Shown piece after piece: positions 24,184 through 34,166 of a stretch of 64,000 nucleotides of DNA (positions within the stretch are counted from its first letter, which is position 1; each line of letters begins with the position of its first letter). The position numbers and the translations under genes were made by a program. Location: the NCBI GenBank assembly GCA_963794615.1, contig CAWCEP010000017.1:94382-158381 (forward strand). The letters are read 5' to 3'. The notes under the pieces are model-generated. The model saw only the letters and a list, made by a program, of their open reading frames with translations, made no database searches and was not told the DNA's origin. Source of the DNA: Chersky-840 sp963794615. GTDB taxonomy: Bacteria > Actinomycetota > Acidimicrobiia > Acidimicrobiales > UBA8190.

Positions 24184-24841
24184 GGGGGCCGGGGTCGGGC
24201 CGCGGCCGCGCACCCTGGCGGGGGCAGCGCGCTTGCTGGCCGAGCGCGACCCGGTCATGGCCGGGCTGGTCGACGCGTTCGGTCTGCCCCGGCTGTCGAA
24301 GCCGACCGACTCGCACTTCGCGGCGCTGGTGCGGTCGATCGTCTTCCAGCAGCTGGCCGGGGCGGCGGCCTCGACCATCCACCGGCGTCTCGTGGCCGCC
24401 CTGGGGGGGACGGTCACCCCCGAGGCGATGGTGGCGATCGCTCCCGAGGACCTGCGGGGGGCGGGGATGTCGGGCAACAAGGCGGCGTCGGTCTCCGACC
24501 TGGCGGCGAAGGTCCTGGACGGGACGGTGGTGCTCGACCCCCGGGGGCTGGCCCGTGAGGGTGACGAGGAAGTGATCGAACGCCTGACGACGGTGCGGGG
24601 CATCGGGCGCTGGACAGCGGAGATGTTCCTCATGTTCCAGTTACGCCGCCTCGACGTGTGGCCCACCGGTGATCTGGGGGTGCGCAAGGGCTTCGGCGTG
24701 GCGTGGGGGATCCCCATGCCGAGTGCCCGGGAGCTCGAGCCCCTCGGCGACGCCTTCCGGCCCTATCGTTCCGCCGTCGCCTGGTACTGCTGGCGGGCGG
24801 CCGAGCAACCCGGCCAGGCCGCCAGCCCCGTGACCGGCTGA
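24140..24841 (+). CDS. DNA-3-methyladenine glycosylase II-type (HhH-GPD)
   Basis: 233 residues from ATG 24140 (TTG 24161 or GTG 24167 are alternatives). The HhH-GPD core is clear: HFAALVRSIVFQQLAGAAAS, the hairpin VRGIGRWTAEM and the catalytic-Asp segment WPTGDLGVRKG. Enzymes of this family excise alkylated purines such as 3-methyladenine in base-excision repair. There is no iron-sulfur motif of the MutY/Nth type and no Ada-like domain, so an AlkA-C-like enzyme fits best. Confidence 0.85.
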   Translation: MTSRADRLAVPVPPEGAGVGPRPRTLAGAARLLAERDPVMAGLVDAFGLPRLSKPTDSHFAALVRSIVFQQLAGAAASTIHRRLVAALGGTVTPEAMVAIAPEDLRGAGMSGNKAASVSDLAAKVLDGTVVLDPRGLAREGDEEVIERLTTVRGIGRWTAEMFLMFQLRRLDVWPTGDLGVRKGFGVAWGIPMPSARELEPLGDAFRPYRSAVAWYCWRAAEQPGQAASPVTG

Positions 24842-24864
24842 CCGCCGCCCGAACCGGAGGACCC

Positions 24865-26475
24865 GTGCCCCCATCTGTGCCCGACGACACCGCGTGGTGG
24901 CGCCACGCCGTGCTCTACCAGGTCTACGTGCGTTCGTTCGCCGACAGCAACGACGACGGCGTCGGTGACCTCCCCGGCGTGCTCGGCCGGCTCGACCATC
25001 TCGCCTGGCTGGGCGTGGACGGCATCTGGCTCAGCCCGGTCATGCCGTCGCCCAACGCCGACTGGGGCTACGACGTCGCCGACTACTGCGCCGTGCTCCC
25101 CGACTACGGGACGATCGACGATCTGGACGAGGTGATCGCGGCGGCGGGCAAGCTCGGCATCCGGGTGCTCCTCGACCTCGTCCCCAACCACACCAGCGAC
25201 CACCACCCGTGGTTCGTCGAGTCGTGTGCCTCGGCCGATGCGAAACGGCGCGACTGGTACGTGTGGGCCGACCCCAAGCCCGACGGCGCACCCCCCAACA
25301 ACTGGGTGGGCAGCTTCGGCGGCCCGGCGTGGAGTCTCGACGAGGCATCGGGGCAGTACTACCTGCACAACTTCCTTCCGGAGCAACCGGACCTCAACTG
25401 GTGGCACGACGGCGTGCGCAGCGCCTTCGACGACATCGTCCGATTCTGGTGGGACCGCGGCGTGGCCGGTTTCCGCATCGACGTGTGCAACATGATGATC
25501 AAGGACGCCGAGTTGCGCGACAACCCGCCCGCCACCGAGCACGACCCCTTCATCATGCAGATGTTCGGCCAACGTCCCGTGTACAACGGCAACCGGCCCG
25601 AGGCGCACGACATCCTGCGCCGGTGGCGCACCCTCGCCGACACCTACACCCCGCCCCGGGTGCTGCTGGGAGAGACCAACGTCGACACCCTCGAGAACCT
25701 GGCCACCTACTACGGGTCGGGTGACGAGCTGCACATGGGATTCAATTTCCCGTTCATCGAGGCGCCCTTCGAAGCGGCCGCGCTGTCCGACATCGTGGCC
25801 CGGACCGAGGCGCTCCTGCCCCCCGGGGCGTGGCCGGTGTGGACGGGCTCGAACCACGATGTGTCGCGCCTGGCCACCCGGTGGTGCGAAGGCGACCCCC
25901 GCAAGGTGCGCTTGGCCCTGCTCATGCTGCTCACCCTGCGGGGCACCCCCGTGCTCTACCAGGGCGACGAGATCGGGCTCACCGACCGCGCCTTCGACGA
26001 GGACGAGTTGCTCGACCCGGTGGGGGTGCGCTTCTGGCCGTACTACCCCGGGCGCGACCCCGAGCGCACCCCCATGCCGTGGGAGGGCGGCCCCAACGCC
26101 GGCTTCACCGCCGCCGGGGTCACGCCGTGGCTGCCCCTGGCCGATGCGCCCATGACCGTGGCCGACCAGCGCGCCGACCCGAACTCGGTGCTGCATTTCG
26201 TGCGCGACGCCATCGCCCTGCGGCGTTCGTCGTCCGACCTGCGCAGCGGCGACTACGAGGTTCCCCCCCTCGCCGACGACGTGTGGGTGTGGCGGCGGGG
26301 AGGAACACTCGTGGCCCTGAATCTCTCGGGCCGGCCCGGCCAGATCGCCGTGGGCGCGACGCCGCCGAAGACGGTGGCGCTGTCCACCCACCGCGCCCGC
26401 CCAGGGCCGGTCGTGGACGCCTCGGTGGACCTCGACGCCTGGGAAGGCGTCGTCGTGGTCACCAGTCGAGCTTGA
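24865..26475 (+). CDS. GH13 alpha-glucosidase / trehalose synthase-like hydrolase
   Basis: 536 residues from GTG 24865, with CGGAGG four bp upstream. The GH13 barrel is complete: AVLYQVYVRSFADSNDDGVG, DLVPNHTS, nucleophile Asp in GFRIDVCN, acid/base Glu in LLGETNVD and transition-state Asp in GSNHDVSR, then a C-terminal beta domain. The opening motif with ADSNDDGVGDLPG is typical of oligo-1,6-glucosidase/alpha-glucosidase subfamilies acting on short alpha-glucans or sucrose-like substrates. Specificity is not certain. The 3' end overlaps the convergent SDR by 17 bp. Confidence 0.9.
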   Translation: MPPSVPDDTAWWRHAVLYQVYVRSFADSNDDGVGDLPGVLGRLDHLAWLGVDGIWLSPVMPSPNADWGYDVADYCAVLPDYGTIDDLDEVIAAAGKLGIRVLLDLVPNHTSDHHPWFVESCASADAKRRDWYVWADPKPDGAPPNNWVGSFGGPAWSLDEASGQYYLHNFLPEQPDLNWWHDGVRSAFDDIVRFWWDRGVAGFRIDVCNMMIKDAELRDNPPATEHDPFIMQMFGQRPVYNGNRPEAHDILRRWRTLADTYTPPRVLLGETNVDTLENLATYYGSGDELHMGFNFPFIEAPFEAAALSDIVARTEALLPPGAWPVWTGSNHDVSRLATRWCEGDPRKVRLALLMLLTLRGTPVLYQGDEIGLTDRAFDEDELLDPVGVRFWPYYPGRDPERTPMPWEGGPNAGFTAAGVTPWLPLADAPMTVADQRADPNSVLHFVRDAIALRRSSSDLRSGDYEVPPLADDVWVWRRGGTLVALNLSGRPGQIAVGATPPKTVALSTHRARPGPVVDASVDLDAWEGVVVVTSRA

Positions 26476-27253
26476 GCACCTCGCGCATGGCCGCCTCGAA
26501 CTGGGTGTCGTCCATCGCGGCGCGGGCCGCGAGCACCATCTCGGCGTCGGTGCCCACCGGGACGCGCCACGTCGTGGGGGGCGACTCGATGGCGTCGGCG
26601 ATGGCGGTGGCGACGACCTCGGGCCCCGGCGCGGCGGCCCGGCCCAGCTCGGACTCGAGCTTGCTCATGATCTCGTCGAGCTCGTCGTAGGGAGGGCCGT
26701 CGACCCCGAAATCGCGATGGGACTCGGAGATGTTGGTCTTGAAGAAGCCCGGCTCGATGACGACGGTGCGGATCCCGAAATGCCCCCCCTCGACGTGCAG
26801 CGCCTCCGACAGTGCCTCGAGGGCGTACTTCGAGGCCGCGTAGATGCCGCCCAGGGGCGCCGAGACCCGGCCCGACACCGACGACACGTTCACGATCGTG
26901 CCCGAGCCCCGCGCCCGCATCTGGGGGAGGACGGCCTGCATCATGCGCAACGGCCCGAAGGTGTTGGTCTCGAACACCCGGCGCACCTCGTCCATGGGGA
27001 CGAGCTCGATGGGACCGCCCGCCCCGACCCCGGCGTTGTTGACGAGCACGTCGATGGTCCCGGCCGCGGCGACGGCGTCGGCCACCGACGCGTCGTCGGT
27101 GACGTCGAGGGCGAGGTGCGAGTCGGCGTCGATGTCGGCGATCGTCTCGGGGCGCCGGGCCGTGGCCACCACCTCGTAGCCGCGCTTCTTGAGCTCCACT
27201 GCGGTCGCCCGCCCGAAGCCGGTGGAGCATCCCGTGATCAGCGCCCGAGCCAT
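26459..27253 (-). CDS. Short-chain dehydrogenase/reductase (classical SDR)
   Basis: 264 residues. The cofactor motif TGCSTGFG is at the N terminus and NNAG in the middle. The catalytic set is Ser in NVSSVSG and YAASK, and a downstream IEPGFFKT loop is present. Classical SDRs of this type use NADP(H) or NAD(H) on alcohols or ketones. Arg and Lys follow the first glycine-rich turn (ATARRPE), which favours NADP(H). Substrate unknown. It precedes bioB on the same strand with an 82-bp gap. Confidence 0.87.
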   Translation of the reverse strand: MARALITGCSTGFGRATAVELKKRGYEVVATARRPETIADIDADSHLALDVTDDASVADAVAAAGTIDVLVNNAGVGAGGPIELVPMDEVRRVFETNTFGPLRMMQAVLPQMRARGSGTIVNVSSVSGRVSAPLGGIYAASKYALEALSEALHVEGGHFGIRTVVIEPGFFKTNISESHRDFGVDGPPYDELDEIMSKLESELGRAAAPGPEVVATAIADAIESPPTTWRVPVGTDAEMVLAARAAMDDTQFEAAMREVLKLDW

Positions 27254-27335
27254 GCGTCGCCTCCTGGTCCGACAGAGCCCGTCTCCGCCGCCGGGCCGAG
27301 GTTAGAGGTCTGGACGAAGATGGTCACATAGAGCG

Positions 27336-28466
27336 CTACAGCGCGCCGGTGAGCGCGCCGAGGGGCATGCGCAGGTCCTCGAGCATGCGCAGGTCCTCCT
27401 GGGGCGATCGCCCCAGGGTGGTCAGGTAGTTGCCCACGATGAGCGCGTTGATCCCCGCCGTCATCCCCATGGCCTGCAGGTCGCGCAGCGTCACCTCGCG
27501 CCCGCCCGCGTAGCGCAGGATCACCTGGGGCAGGGCGAGACGGAACAGCGCGATCCACCGGATGGCGTCCCAGGCGCCGACCACGGGCCGGTCGCCGAGC
27601 GGCGTCCCCGGGCGCGGGTTCAAGAAGTTGACCGGCACCTCGGTCGGGTCCAGGGCACGCAGCTGCAGGAGCAGCTCGATGCGCTGGGCGTCGCTCTCGC
27701 CCATGCCCACCAGGGCCCCGCAGCACAGCTCCATGCCGTGCTTGCGCACCAGGGCGCACGTCCCGGCCCGCTCGTCCCAGTCGTGGGTGGTGACGACGGT
27801 GGGAAAGTAGGACCGGGCCGTCTCGAGATTGTGGTTGTAGCGGTGCACGCCCCCCGCCGCCAGGCGCCGAGCCTGGTCGTCGGTGAGGATGCCCGCCGAG
27901 ACGGCCACGTTGAGGCCGGTGCGGTCGGCGACCAGCGGCACCAGCTCGAGCAGGCGCGCCATGATGCGCTCGTCGGGCCCGCGCACGGCCAGGACGATGC
28001 AGAACTCCGACGCGCCCAAGGCGGCCGTCTCGGCCGCGGCCCGCAGCACCTCGTCGGTGTCGAGGAAGGCCGTGGCCTTCACGGGCGTGTCGAAGCGCGC
28101 CGACTGCGAGCAGAAGTGGCAGTCCTCGGGACACCCCCCGGTCTTGGCCGAGAGGATGCCCTCGATCTCCACGGTGGGCCCGCACCAGGCCAACCGCACC
28201 TCGTGGGCCAATGACGCCAACGCCATCACCGACTCGTCGGGCACCATGGCGAGGCCCCCCAACGCCTCGGCGTCGAGAAGCCGGTGCTCGTCGAGCAGCA
28301 CGCCGGCGGCGGCGGCGATCTGCGCCCTCGCCGCCGACGGGCTCAGCGGGGCGGGGAGCTGCACCGGGCAGGGCTCGACGGGCGCTCGCAGGGAGACGGT
28401 GCTACGCGTGGGGGAAGCGGTGGCGTCGGCCGGCACCGGCCCACGGTAGCGGTCGGCCCCTCCCAC
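27336..28466 (-). CDS. bioB: Biotin synthase BioB
   Basis: 376 residues. The radical-SAM cluster motif CPEDCHFCSQSARF binds the [4Fe-4S] cluster. VRGPDERIM, GVHRYNHNLET, CGALVGMGES and VNFLNPRPGTPL are BioB blocks that place S-adenosylmethionine, dethiobiotin and the sulfur-donating [2Fe-2S] cluster. It inserts sulfur into dethiobiotin, the last step of biotin synthesis. An about 45-residue N-terminal extension precedes the core. No other bio genes are in the window apart from the BsaP-like protein. Only 38 bp separate it from the divergent acyl-CoA dehydrogenase. Confidence 0.94.
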   Translation of the reverse strand: MGGADRYRGPVPADATASPTRSTVSLRAPVEPCPVQLPAPLSPSAARAQIAAAAGVLLDEHRLLDAEALGGLAMVPDESVMALASLAHEVRLAWCGPTVEIEGILSAKTGGCPEDCHFCSQSARFDTPVKATAFLDTDEVLRAAAETAALGASEFCIVLAVRGPDERIMARLLELVPLVADRTGLNVAVSAGILTDDQARRLAAGGVHRYNHNLETARSYFPTVVTTHDWDERAGTCALVRKHGMELCCGALVGMGESDAQRIELLLQLRALDPTEVPVNFLNPRPGTPLGDRPVVGAWDAIRWIALFRLALPQVILRYAGGREVTLRDLQAMGMTAGINALIVGNYLTTLGRSPQEDLRMLEDLRMPLGALTGAL

Positions 28467-28504
28467 CCAACAACAGGGGCTCGAACCAACAGGAGGCGAC
28501 CAAG

Positions 28505-29803
28505 GTGGCGTGGGACTTCGAGACCGAACCCGAGTACGAGGCCAAGCTGGCGTGGGCGCGCGCCTTCGTCGACGCCGAGATCCTCCCCCTGGAGACCCTC
28601 GACCTCCACTACGACGACCTCCTGAAGGCCATCCGCCCGCTCCAGGACGAGGTCAAGGCCCAGGGACTGTGGGCCGCCCACCTGCCCCCCGAGCTCGGGG
28701 GCATGGGCTTCGGCCAGGTCCGCCTGGGCCTGCTCCACGAGATCCTGGGCCGTTGTGCGGTGGCGCCGGTGGTGTTCGGCAACAACGCCCCGGACTCGGG
28801 CAACGCCGAGCTCCTGGCGGTGGGGATCGAGGCCAACGGGCGCGTCGAGCAGCGCACCCAGTGGCTCGAGCCGCTGCTCGAGGGCAAGCTCCGCAGCGCC
28901 TTCTCGATGACCGAGCCGGGGGCGGGGGCGGACCCGACCCTGATCGCCACCACGGCGGTGCGGGACGGCGAGCAGTGGGTGATCAACGGCCACAAGTGGT
29001 TCACCTCCAACGGGTCGGTGGCGGACTTCCTCATCGTCATGTGCGTCACCAATCCCGACGTCCACCCCTACGCGGGGTGCTCGATGGTCCTCGTCCCCGC
29101 CCACACCCCTGGCGTCGACATCCTGCGCGACGTGCCCACCATGGAGCACCCCTTCCCGCACTTCGGGAAGTTCGGGGGCCACTCCGAGATCGTCTACCGC
29201 GACGTGCGGGTGCCGGTGGAGAACCTCGTGGGCAACGAGGGCGACGGCTTCCGTCTGGCCCAGATGCGGTTGGGGCCCGGTCGTATCCACCACTGCATGC
29301 GCTGGCTGGGCCAGTCCCAGCGCGCCTTCGACATGTTGTGCGAGCGCGCCGTGTCGCGCTATGTCCACGGGTCGCTGCTCGCCGACAAGCAGATGGTGCA
29401 GTCCTGGGTGGCCGATTCGATGGCCGAGATGTCGGCGGCCCGGCTCATGACGCTGCACGCCGCGTGGAAGATGGACCGCGACGGCCCGGCCGCGGCGCGC
29501 GTCGAGATCGCCATGATCAAGTACTTCGGCGCCGGCGTCCTCTACAACGTGATCGATCGCGCCATCCAGGCGTACGGGTCGCTGGGCTTCTCCACCGACC
29601 TGCCCCTCGAGCACATGTACCGCGCCGCGCGGGCGGCGCGTATCTACGACGGCCCCGACGAGGTCCACAAGGTCACCGTGGCCCGCCAGGTCCTGAAGCG
29701 CTACCAACCCGCCGAGGTGCCCACCGAGCACGTGCCCACCCGCCGCGCCGCCGCGCAGAGGAAATTCGCCGACCTCCTGGCCGAGGTGACCGCTAACGAC
29801 TGA
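28505..29803 (+). CDS. Acyl-CoA dehydrogenase
   Basis: 432 residues from GTG 28505, with AGGAGG at 28491-28496. The ACAD fold is clear: FSMTEPGAGADPT and WVINGHKWFTSNG in the beta domain, RIHHCMRWLGQSQRAFDM in the C-terminal helices and QAYGSLGFSTDLPLE near the end. The enzyme oxidises acyl-CoA to enoyl-CoA with FAD. The usual catalytic Glu of the C-terminal domain is not obvious: IYDGPDEVHK has Asp-Gly-Pro-Asp-Glu, like the long-chain/ACAD11-type branch. Substrate chain length is unknown. Confidence 0.9.
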   Translation: MAWDFETEPEYEAKLAWARAFVDAEILPLETLDLHYDDLLKAIRPLQDEVKAQGLWAAHLPPELGGMGFGQVRLGLLHEILGRCAVAPVVFGNNAPDSGNAELLAVGIEANGRVEQRTQWLEPLLEGKLRSAFSMTEPGAGADPTLIATTAVRDGEQWVINGHKWFTSNGSVADFLIVMCVTNPDVHPYAGCSMVLVPAHTPGVDILRDVPTMEHPFPHFGKFGGHSEIVYRDVRVPVENLVGNEGDGFRLAQMRLGPGRIHHCMRWLGQSQRAFDMLCERAVSRYVHGSLLADKQMVQSWVADSMAEMSAARLMTLHAAWKMDRDGPAAARVEIAMIKYFGAGVLYNVIDRAIQAYGSLGFSTDLPLEHMYRAARAARIYDGPDEVHKVTVARQVLKRYQPAEVPTEHVPTRRAAAQRKFADLLAEVTAND

Positions 29804-29905
29804 CCGGGCCCGCGCCGCACTTGACCGGCTTCGACCCGCCGTGGCCAAATCTCGGGTGACGTGTGCAGCGCGTGGACGCGCGTCTCGATGGCAGGGGGGC
29901 CGTGA

Positions 29906-30757
29906 ATGCGCGTGACGATCTGTGGGGCCCGGGGGTCCACGCCCGCCCCGGGGCCGGCCACGGTGCGCTACGGGGGCCACACCTCGTGCGTGGCGCTGGC
30001 GCATGACGGAGACCGGCCGAGCCTCGTGCTCGATGCCGGCACCGGCATCCGCACCCTGACGGCAATGCTCGACGGGGAGTCGTTCTCGGGGTCGATCGTG
30101 CTCGGGCACCTGCACTGGGACCACACCCAGGGCCTGCCCTTCTTCGCGGCCGCCGACCGCCCCGACAGCCGCACCGACTTGTACATGCCGGCCCAGGGCG
30201 ACGCCGAGGAGGTCCTGCGCCGCGTCATGTCCCCCCCGCACTTCCCCATCACGCCCGCCGAGCTGCGCGGCACGTGGCGCTTCCTCGGGCTCGAGCCCGG
30301 CGTTGCCGTCGACATCGAGGGCTTCACTGTGCTCGCCCTGGAGATCCCGCACAAGGGGGGCCGGACCTTCGGCTTCCGCGTCACCGACGGCACCGCCACC
30401 ATCGCCTATCTCTCGGACCACTGTCCGACCTCGCTCGGGCCCGGCCCCGACGGGCTCGGCGTGTACCACGAGGCGGCGCTGGCCCTGGCCGATCACTGCG
30501 ACCTCCTCATCCACGACGCCCAGTACCTCGACGGGGAACTGGCGGCCCGGGCCAGCTTCGGCCACGCCTCGACCGGCTACGCCGTGCGCCTCGGGGAGCG
30601 GGCCTGGGCCCGGCGCGTGCTCCTCTTCCACCACGACCCGCCCCGCACCGACGACGACATCGACGCCATCGTGGCGTCCTACGCCCGGGAGCCGCTCCCC
30701 GTCGATGGGGCGAGAGAAGGCATGGTCATCGACCTGCCCGCCGCCCTGGCGCCCTGA
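29906..30757 (+). CDS. MBL-fold metallo-hydrolase
   Basis: 283 residues. The metallo-beta-lactamase motif appears as HLHWDHTQG, with DAGTGIR before it, SDHCPT and IHDAQY in the middle and FHHDPPRTD at the end. These supply the ligands of a two-metal centre. The CGARGSTPAPGP start resembles phosphodiesterase/PhnP-like and cyclic-nucleotide-related MBL proteins. Its position next to two response regulators may hint at signalling, but the substrate is unassigned. Confidence 0.85.
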   Translation: MRVTICGARGSTPAPGPATVRYGGHTSCVALAHDGDRPSLVLDAGTGIRTLTAMLDGESFSGSIVLGHLHWDHTQGLPFFAAADRPDSRTDLYMPAQGDAEEVLRRVMSPPHFPITPAELRGTWRFLGLEPGVAVDIEGFTVLALEIPHKGGRTFGFRVTDGTATIAYLSDHCPTSLGPGPDGLGVYHEAALALADHCDLLIHDAQYLDGELAARASFGHASTGYAVRLGERAWARRVLLFHHDPPRTDDDIDAIVASYAREPLPVDGAREGMVIDLPAALAP

Positions 30758-30804
30758 GCGTCGCGGCCGAATCGGCCCTGCCCGCTGGCCTACAGTGCGG
30801 GGCC

Positions 30805-31473
30805 ATGGCGGTACGGGTGGTGCTGGCGGAGGACAACTACCTCGTCCGCGAGGGAGTGAAGACGCTCGTCGAGACCGAGGACGACCTCGAGGTCGTCGGG
30901 GTGTGCGAGGACTACGACACCCTCATCGCCACGGTCGAGGCCCAGAGCCCCGACGTGGTGGTGACCGACATCCGCATGCCCCCCACCGGGACCGACGAGG
31001 GCATCCGGGCGGCCGAGGTCCTGCGCTCGACCCACCCCGACATGGGCGTCGTGGTCCTGAGCCAGTACTCGGAGCCCGCCTACGCGCTCGCCTTCCTCGA
31101 CGGCGGCTCCAAGGGCCGCGCCTATCTCCTCAAGGAGCGGGTGTCGGACATCGGCCAGCTCGCCGCGGCCATCCGCGAGGTGGCCGGCGGGGGCTCGGTC
31201 ATCGACCCCGAGGTCGTCGACGCCCTGGTGTCGGCCCGGGCCAAGCCGGCCGACTCCCCCCTCCACCGCCTGACCGCACGCGAGAGCGAGATCCTCTCGG
31301 AGATGGCCCAGGGCAAGAACAACGCCGCGGTGGCGGCCTCGCTCGTGTTGTCGGAGCGGGCCGTGGAGAAGCACATCAATTCGATCTTCTCGAAGCTGGC
31401 GCTGTCCCAGGAGCCCGACGTCCACCGGCGCGTGAAGGCGGTGCTCCTCTTCTTGTCCGTCCAGGACTCCTGA
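30805..31473 (+). CDS. LuxR/NarL-family response regulator
   Basis: 222 residues. The receiver domain has acidic residues AEDN at the start, phospho-acceptor Asp in VVTDIRMPP and conserved Lys in LLKERV. A GerE helix-turn-helix follows: LTARESEILSEMAQGKNN and SERAVEKHINSIFSKLAL. It is a typical DNA-binding partner of a HisKA_3 histidine kinase; the frameshifted kinase at 31978-34166 is the obvious candidate. The receiver shares an extended DIRMPP-x-x-x-x-EGI segment with the cyclase protein at 34894, indicating a common origin. Confidence 0.9.
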   Translation: MAVRVVLAEDNYLVREGVKTLVETEDDLEVVGVCEDYDTLIATVEAQSPDVVVTDIRMPPTGTDEGIRAAEVLRSTHPDMGVVVLSQYSEPAYALAFLDGGSKGRAYLLKERVSDIGQLAAAIREVAGGGSVIDPEVVDALVSARAKPADSPLHRLTARESEILSEMAQGKNNAAVAASLVLSERAVEKHINSIFSKLALSQEPDVHRRVKAVLLFLSVQDS

Positions 31474-31474
31474 C

Positions 31475-31518
31475 GGCTCTCTCCGTCGAGAGCCCCTGAC
31501 GGGGGTGCTGCCACCCCC
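31475..31518 (+). terminator. Two adjacent perfect hairpins after the response regulator
   Basis: GGCTCTC (31475-31481) pairs with GAGAGCC (31488-31494), and GGGGGTG (31501-31507) pairs with CACCCCC (31512-31518). Neither has a U tract. Such paired GC-rich stems without U tails are seen as terminators in actinobacteria; termination is inferred from position right after the stop codon. Confidence 0.55.
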
Positions 31519-31574
31519 GCCGGGTTGGTGCTGTCAGCCTGTGCCCTGCACCGACCGGCTGCCAGGATAGGAAC

Positions 31575-31967
31575 GTGGCTGGCCAGGCGACCACGGTCTT
31601 GATCGTCGACGATCAGATGCCCTTCCGCATGGCGGCGCGCTCGGTGGTCGGGGTCACGCCCGGGTTCGAGGTCGTGGGCGAGGCCAAGTCGGGTGAGGAG
31701 GCCGTCGAGCAGGTGGCCGCGCTGCACCCCGAGCTCGTCCTCATGGACATCAACATGGACGGCATCTCGGGGATCGAGGCCACCCGGCGCATCGTCGCCG
31801 CCCACCCCGACACGAAGGTCATCTTGCTGTCGACCTACGACGAGGAGGACCTCCCCGGTGACGCCCGCACCTGCGGGGCCCTCGGCTACGTCCACAAGGA
31901 GCAGTTCGGCCCCGACGTGCTCGTCGACATGTGGGCGGGGGAGACCGAGGCCACCGCCGGGCCCTGA
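31575..31967 (+). CDS. Single-domain response regulator (lone receiver)
   Basis: 130 residues consisting only of a receiver domain: LIVDDQMPFR, phospho-acceptor Asp in LVLMDINMDGISG, Thr in LLSTYDE and Lys in YVHKEQFG. With no output domain it may act as a phosphate relay or sink, or bind a partner directly. GTG start at 31575. It ends 10 bp from the end of the convergent histidine kinase, which also neighbours the LuxR regulator. Confidence 0.86.
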   Translation: MAGQATTVLIVDDQMPFRMAARSVVGVTPGFEVVGEAKSGEEAVEQVAALHPELVLMDINMDGISGIEATRRIVAAHPDTKVILLSTYDEEDLPGDARTCGALGYVHKEQFGPDVLVDMWAGETEATAGP

Positions 31968-31977
31968 GCGGTTCGGC

Positions 31978-34166
31978 TCAGCGGTCGAGGGGGATGCGGC
32001 CCGCGATGGTGGTGCCTTCGCCCACCGCGCTGCGCACGTCGACGGTACCCCCGATGGCACCGACCCGGTCGCTCATGTTCACGAAGCCGGCCCCGCTCGC
32101 CGAGCGCGCCCTTGGCGTCGAAGCCCGCCCCCGTGTCGCGCACCTCGAAGTTGAGGCTGGTGTCGTCCTGCCACACGCGGACGAACGCGGTAGCGCCGTC
32201 GCCGGCGTGCTTGCCCGCGTTCTGCAGCGCCTCGAGGCAGCAGAAGTAGACGGCGGACTCCCGCTCCGGTGAATACCGGTCGAGGCCCTCGGCATCGACT
32301 TCGGTGGGGAGCGCGGCCCGTCCCGCCGCCGAGCGCAACGCCTCGGCGATGCCCCGGTCGATGAGCAACGGCGGGTAGATGCCATGCGCCAGGGCTCGCA
32401 ATTCCTGGACGGCCTCCTGGATACCGGTCGCCGAGCTCGTCGAGGATCTTGCCCGAGGCCTCCGGATCGCGCTCGGCCAGCTGGCGGGCCAGGCGGACGT
32501 TGACCGCCAGCGCCACCAGGTGCTGCTGGGCCCCGTCGTGGAGGTTGCGCTCGATCTGGCGCCGGGCCGCGTCCGAGGCGGCCACGATGCGGGCCCGCGA
32601 GGCCGCGCAGCTCGTCGGCCTGGCGCCGCACCTCGTCGAGGGATTCCTGGAGGGCGGAGTCGAGCTCCACGTTGTGCAGCGCCAGTCCGACCTGACGGGC
32701 CAGCTCGGTGAGCATGGTGTCGTCGTCGGTCGTGAACTGGTCGCTGTTGGGCGGCCGCACGGCGACGATGAGGCCGAGGACCTGGCCCGAGTGGGTGGTG
32801 GGGGCCACCCGCACGATCGAGCCCTCCCGGCCCTCGAGCAGGCTCGGCAACCAGATCTCGACCCAGGCCGTGCCGGTCACACCGGCCCGGGCCACGACGG
32901 TGGCCTCCTCGTCGTTGAGCGTCATGCGCCGAACCGGGACGTCGGGCACCGACACCGTGCGTTCCAGGTGGCCCCCCGAGCCCGTCCACACCTCGGCCGA
33001 GGCCAGTCCCAACGTCTTGCGCAGCGACTCGGCCACCTGCAGGAGGAGCTCGTCCATGGGGATGGCGCGCGACAACCGGCTCCCGAACGTGCGCAGCACG
33101 GTGTCGGGCGCCTCGCGCTCGCCGTAGACGATGCGGTTGGCGTACTGGGTGAGGCGCTGGCGGGCGGGCCCGTAGAGCAGGGCGGCCACCGCGGCGGCGG
33201 CCATCGACAGGGCCAGCAACGAGCGCTGGTCGGGCTTGGGGGTGTGCCCCAGGCCGACCACGATCACGAGGTAGGCGATGACGACGATGCCGGTGAGCCC
33301 GGCCAGCGACACGGTGTGGGCGAGGAGGCGGTCGATCCGCCCCGCCAGCCGGCGCGAGCTGCCCATGGCGAGGGCGACGGCCAAGGGGAAGCTGGCCACC
33401 ATGACCACGAGCCACGGCCGCGTGGGCCACCCCCACAACACCCGCAGGGCCAGGGCCACCACGAGCATCTCGGCCCCCACGGCCATGGCCCACCCGAACC
33501 ACTGCATGCGTTGGCGCTCCACCCCGCGCGAGCGCACGTAGCGCCGCTGCGAGCCGATGAGGCCGATGGACCCGAAGACGACCGCCTCGATGGCGACCGG
33601 CCACAGGGGCAGCGCGGGGCGCCGCGTCCACATGGCCACGCCCACGGCGGCACCGACGACGTATCCCCCGACGATCGCCGCCGCGGCTCAGCCGGCAGCT
33701 GCCGTCGGGGAGGCCGAGCAACAGGTGCATGACCGTCACCGGCAGCAGGGCCACGGTGAGGGGCTCGGCGAAGCGCGCCACACTCAGCCGCGGCAGGTCC
33801 CACCCCGGTGCCGTGCAGGTGCGCCTCGACGACCGCGGCGCTGAGCGAGGCGATGGCCCCGAGGGCGGTCCCGCACAGGGCGAGGAGACCCTGGCGTTCG
33901 AAGGGCCGCCGCACCACGGCGAAGGCGCCCGCCAGCGCGAAGGCGGCCACGAGGCCGGCCCGCACCGCCTCGGTGGCGAGGTTGCCGTGGCGCCCGAGGA
34001 TGGGGGCGTAGGCGGCCGCCGCCACCACGAGCAGCGCCACCCCCGCGGCGGTGGCCGAGGTGGCGGGGCGGTGCGGCGCCACCGGTTCGGGGGCCGGTCG
34101 CCCCGTGCCGTTGCCAGCGCCGGTGTCCGGTCCCGTCCCCGTCCCGGGGGCGATCTGGACGCTCAT
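31978..34166 (-). CDS. Membrane GAF-domain histidine kinase (five frame breaks)
   Basis: About 727 residues after repair. A multi-helix membrane region is followed by a GAF domain (VLRTFGSRLSRAIPMDELLL onward), a HisKA_3 phospho-acceptor ARRQIERNLHDGAQQHL, an N box EALQNAGKHAGDG and glycine boxes DTGAGFD and GEGTT. Five breaks occur near 33803, 33685, 32603, 32431 and 32091. Each is repaired by deleting one base, mostly in G/C runs, and each repair restores family motifs. It overlaps the ABC ATPase stop by ATGA. Likely kinase for the LuxR regulator or the receiver-cyclase. It could be a pseudogene if the indels are real. Confidence 0.8.

Noticed and set aside
28467..28504. Biotin-related operator or riboswitch between bioB and the acyl-CoA dehydrogenase gene
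   Set aside because: The gap is only 38 bp and shows no inverted repeat resembling BirA or BioQ sites.
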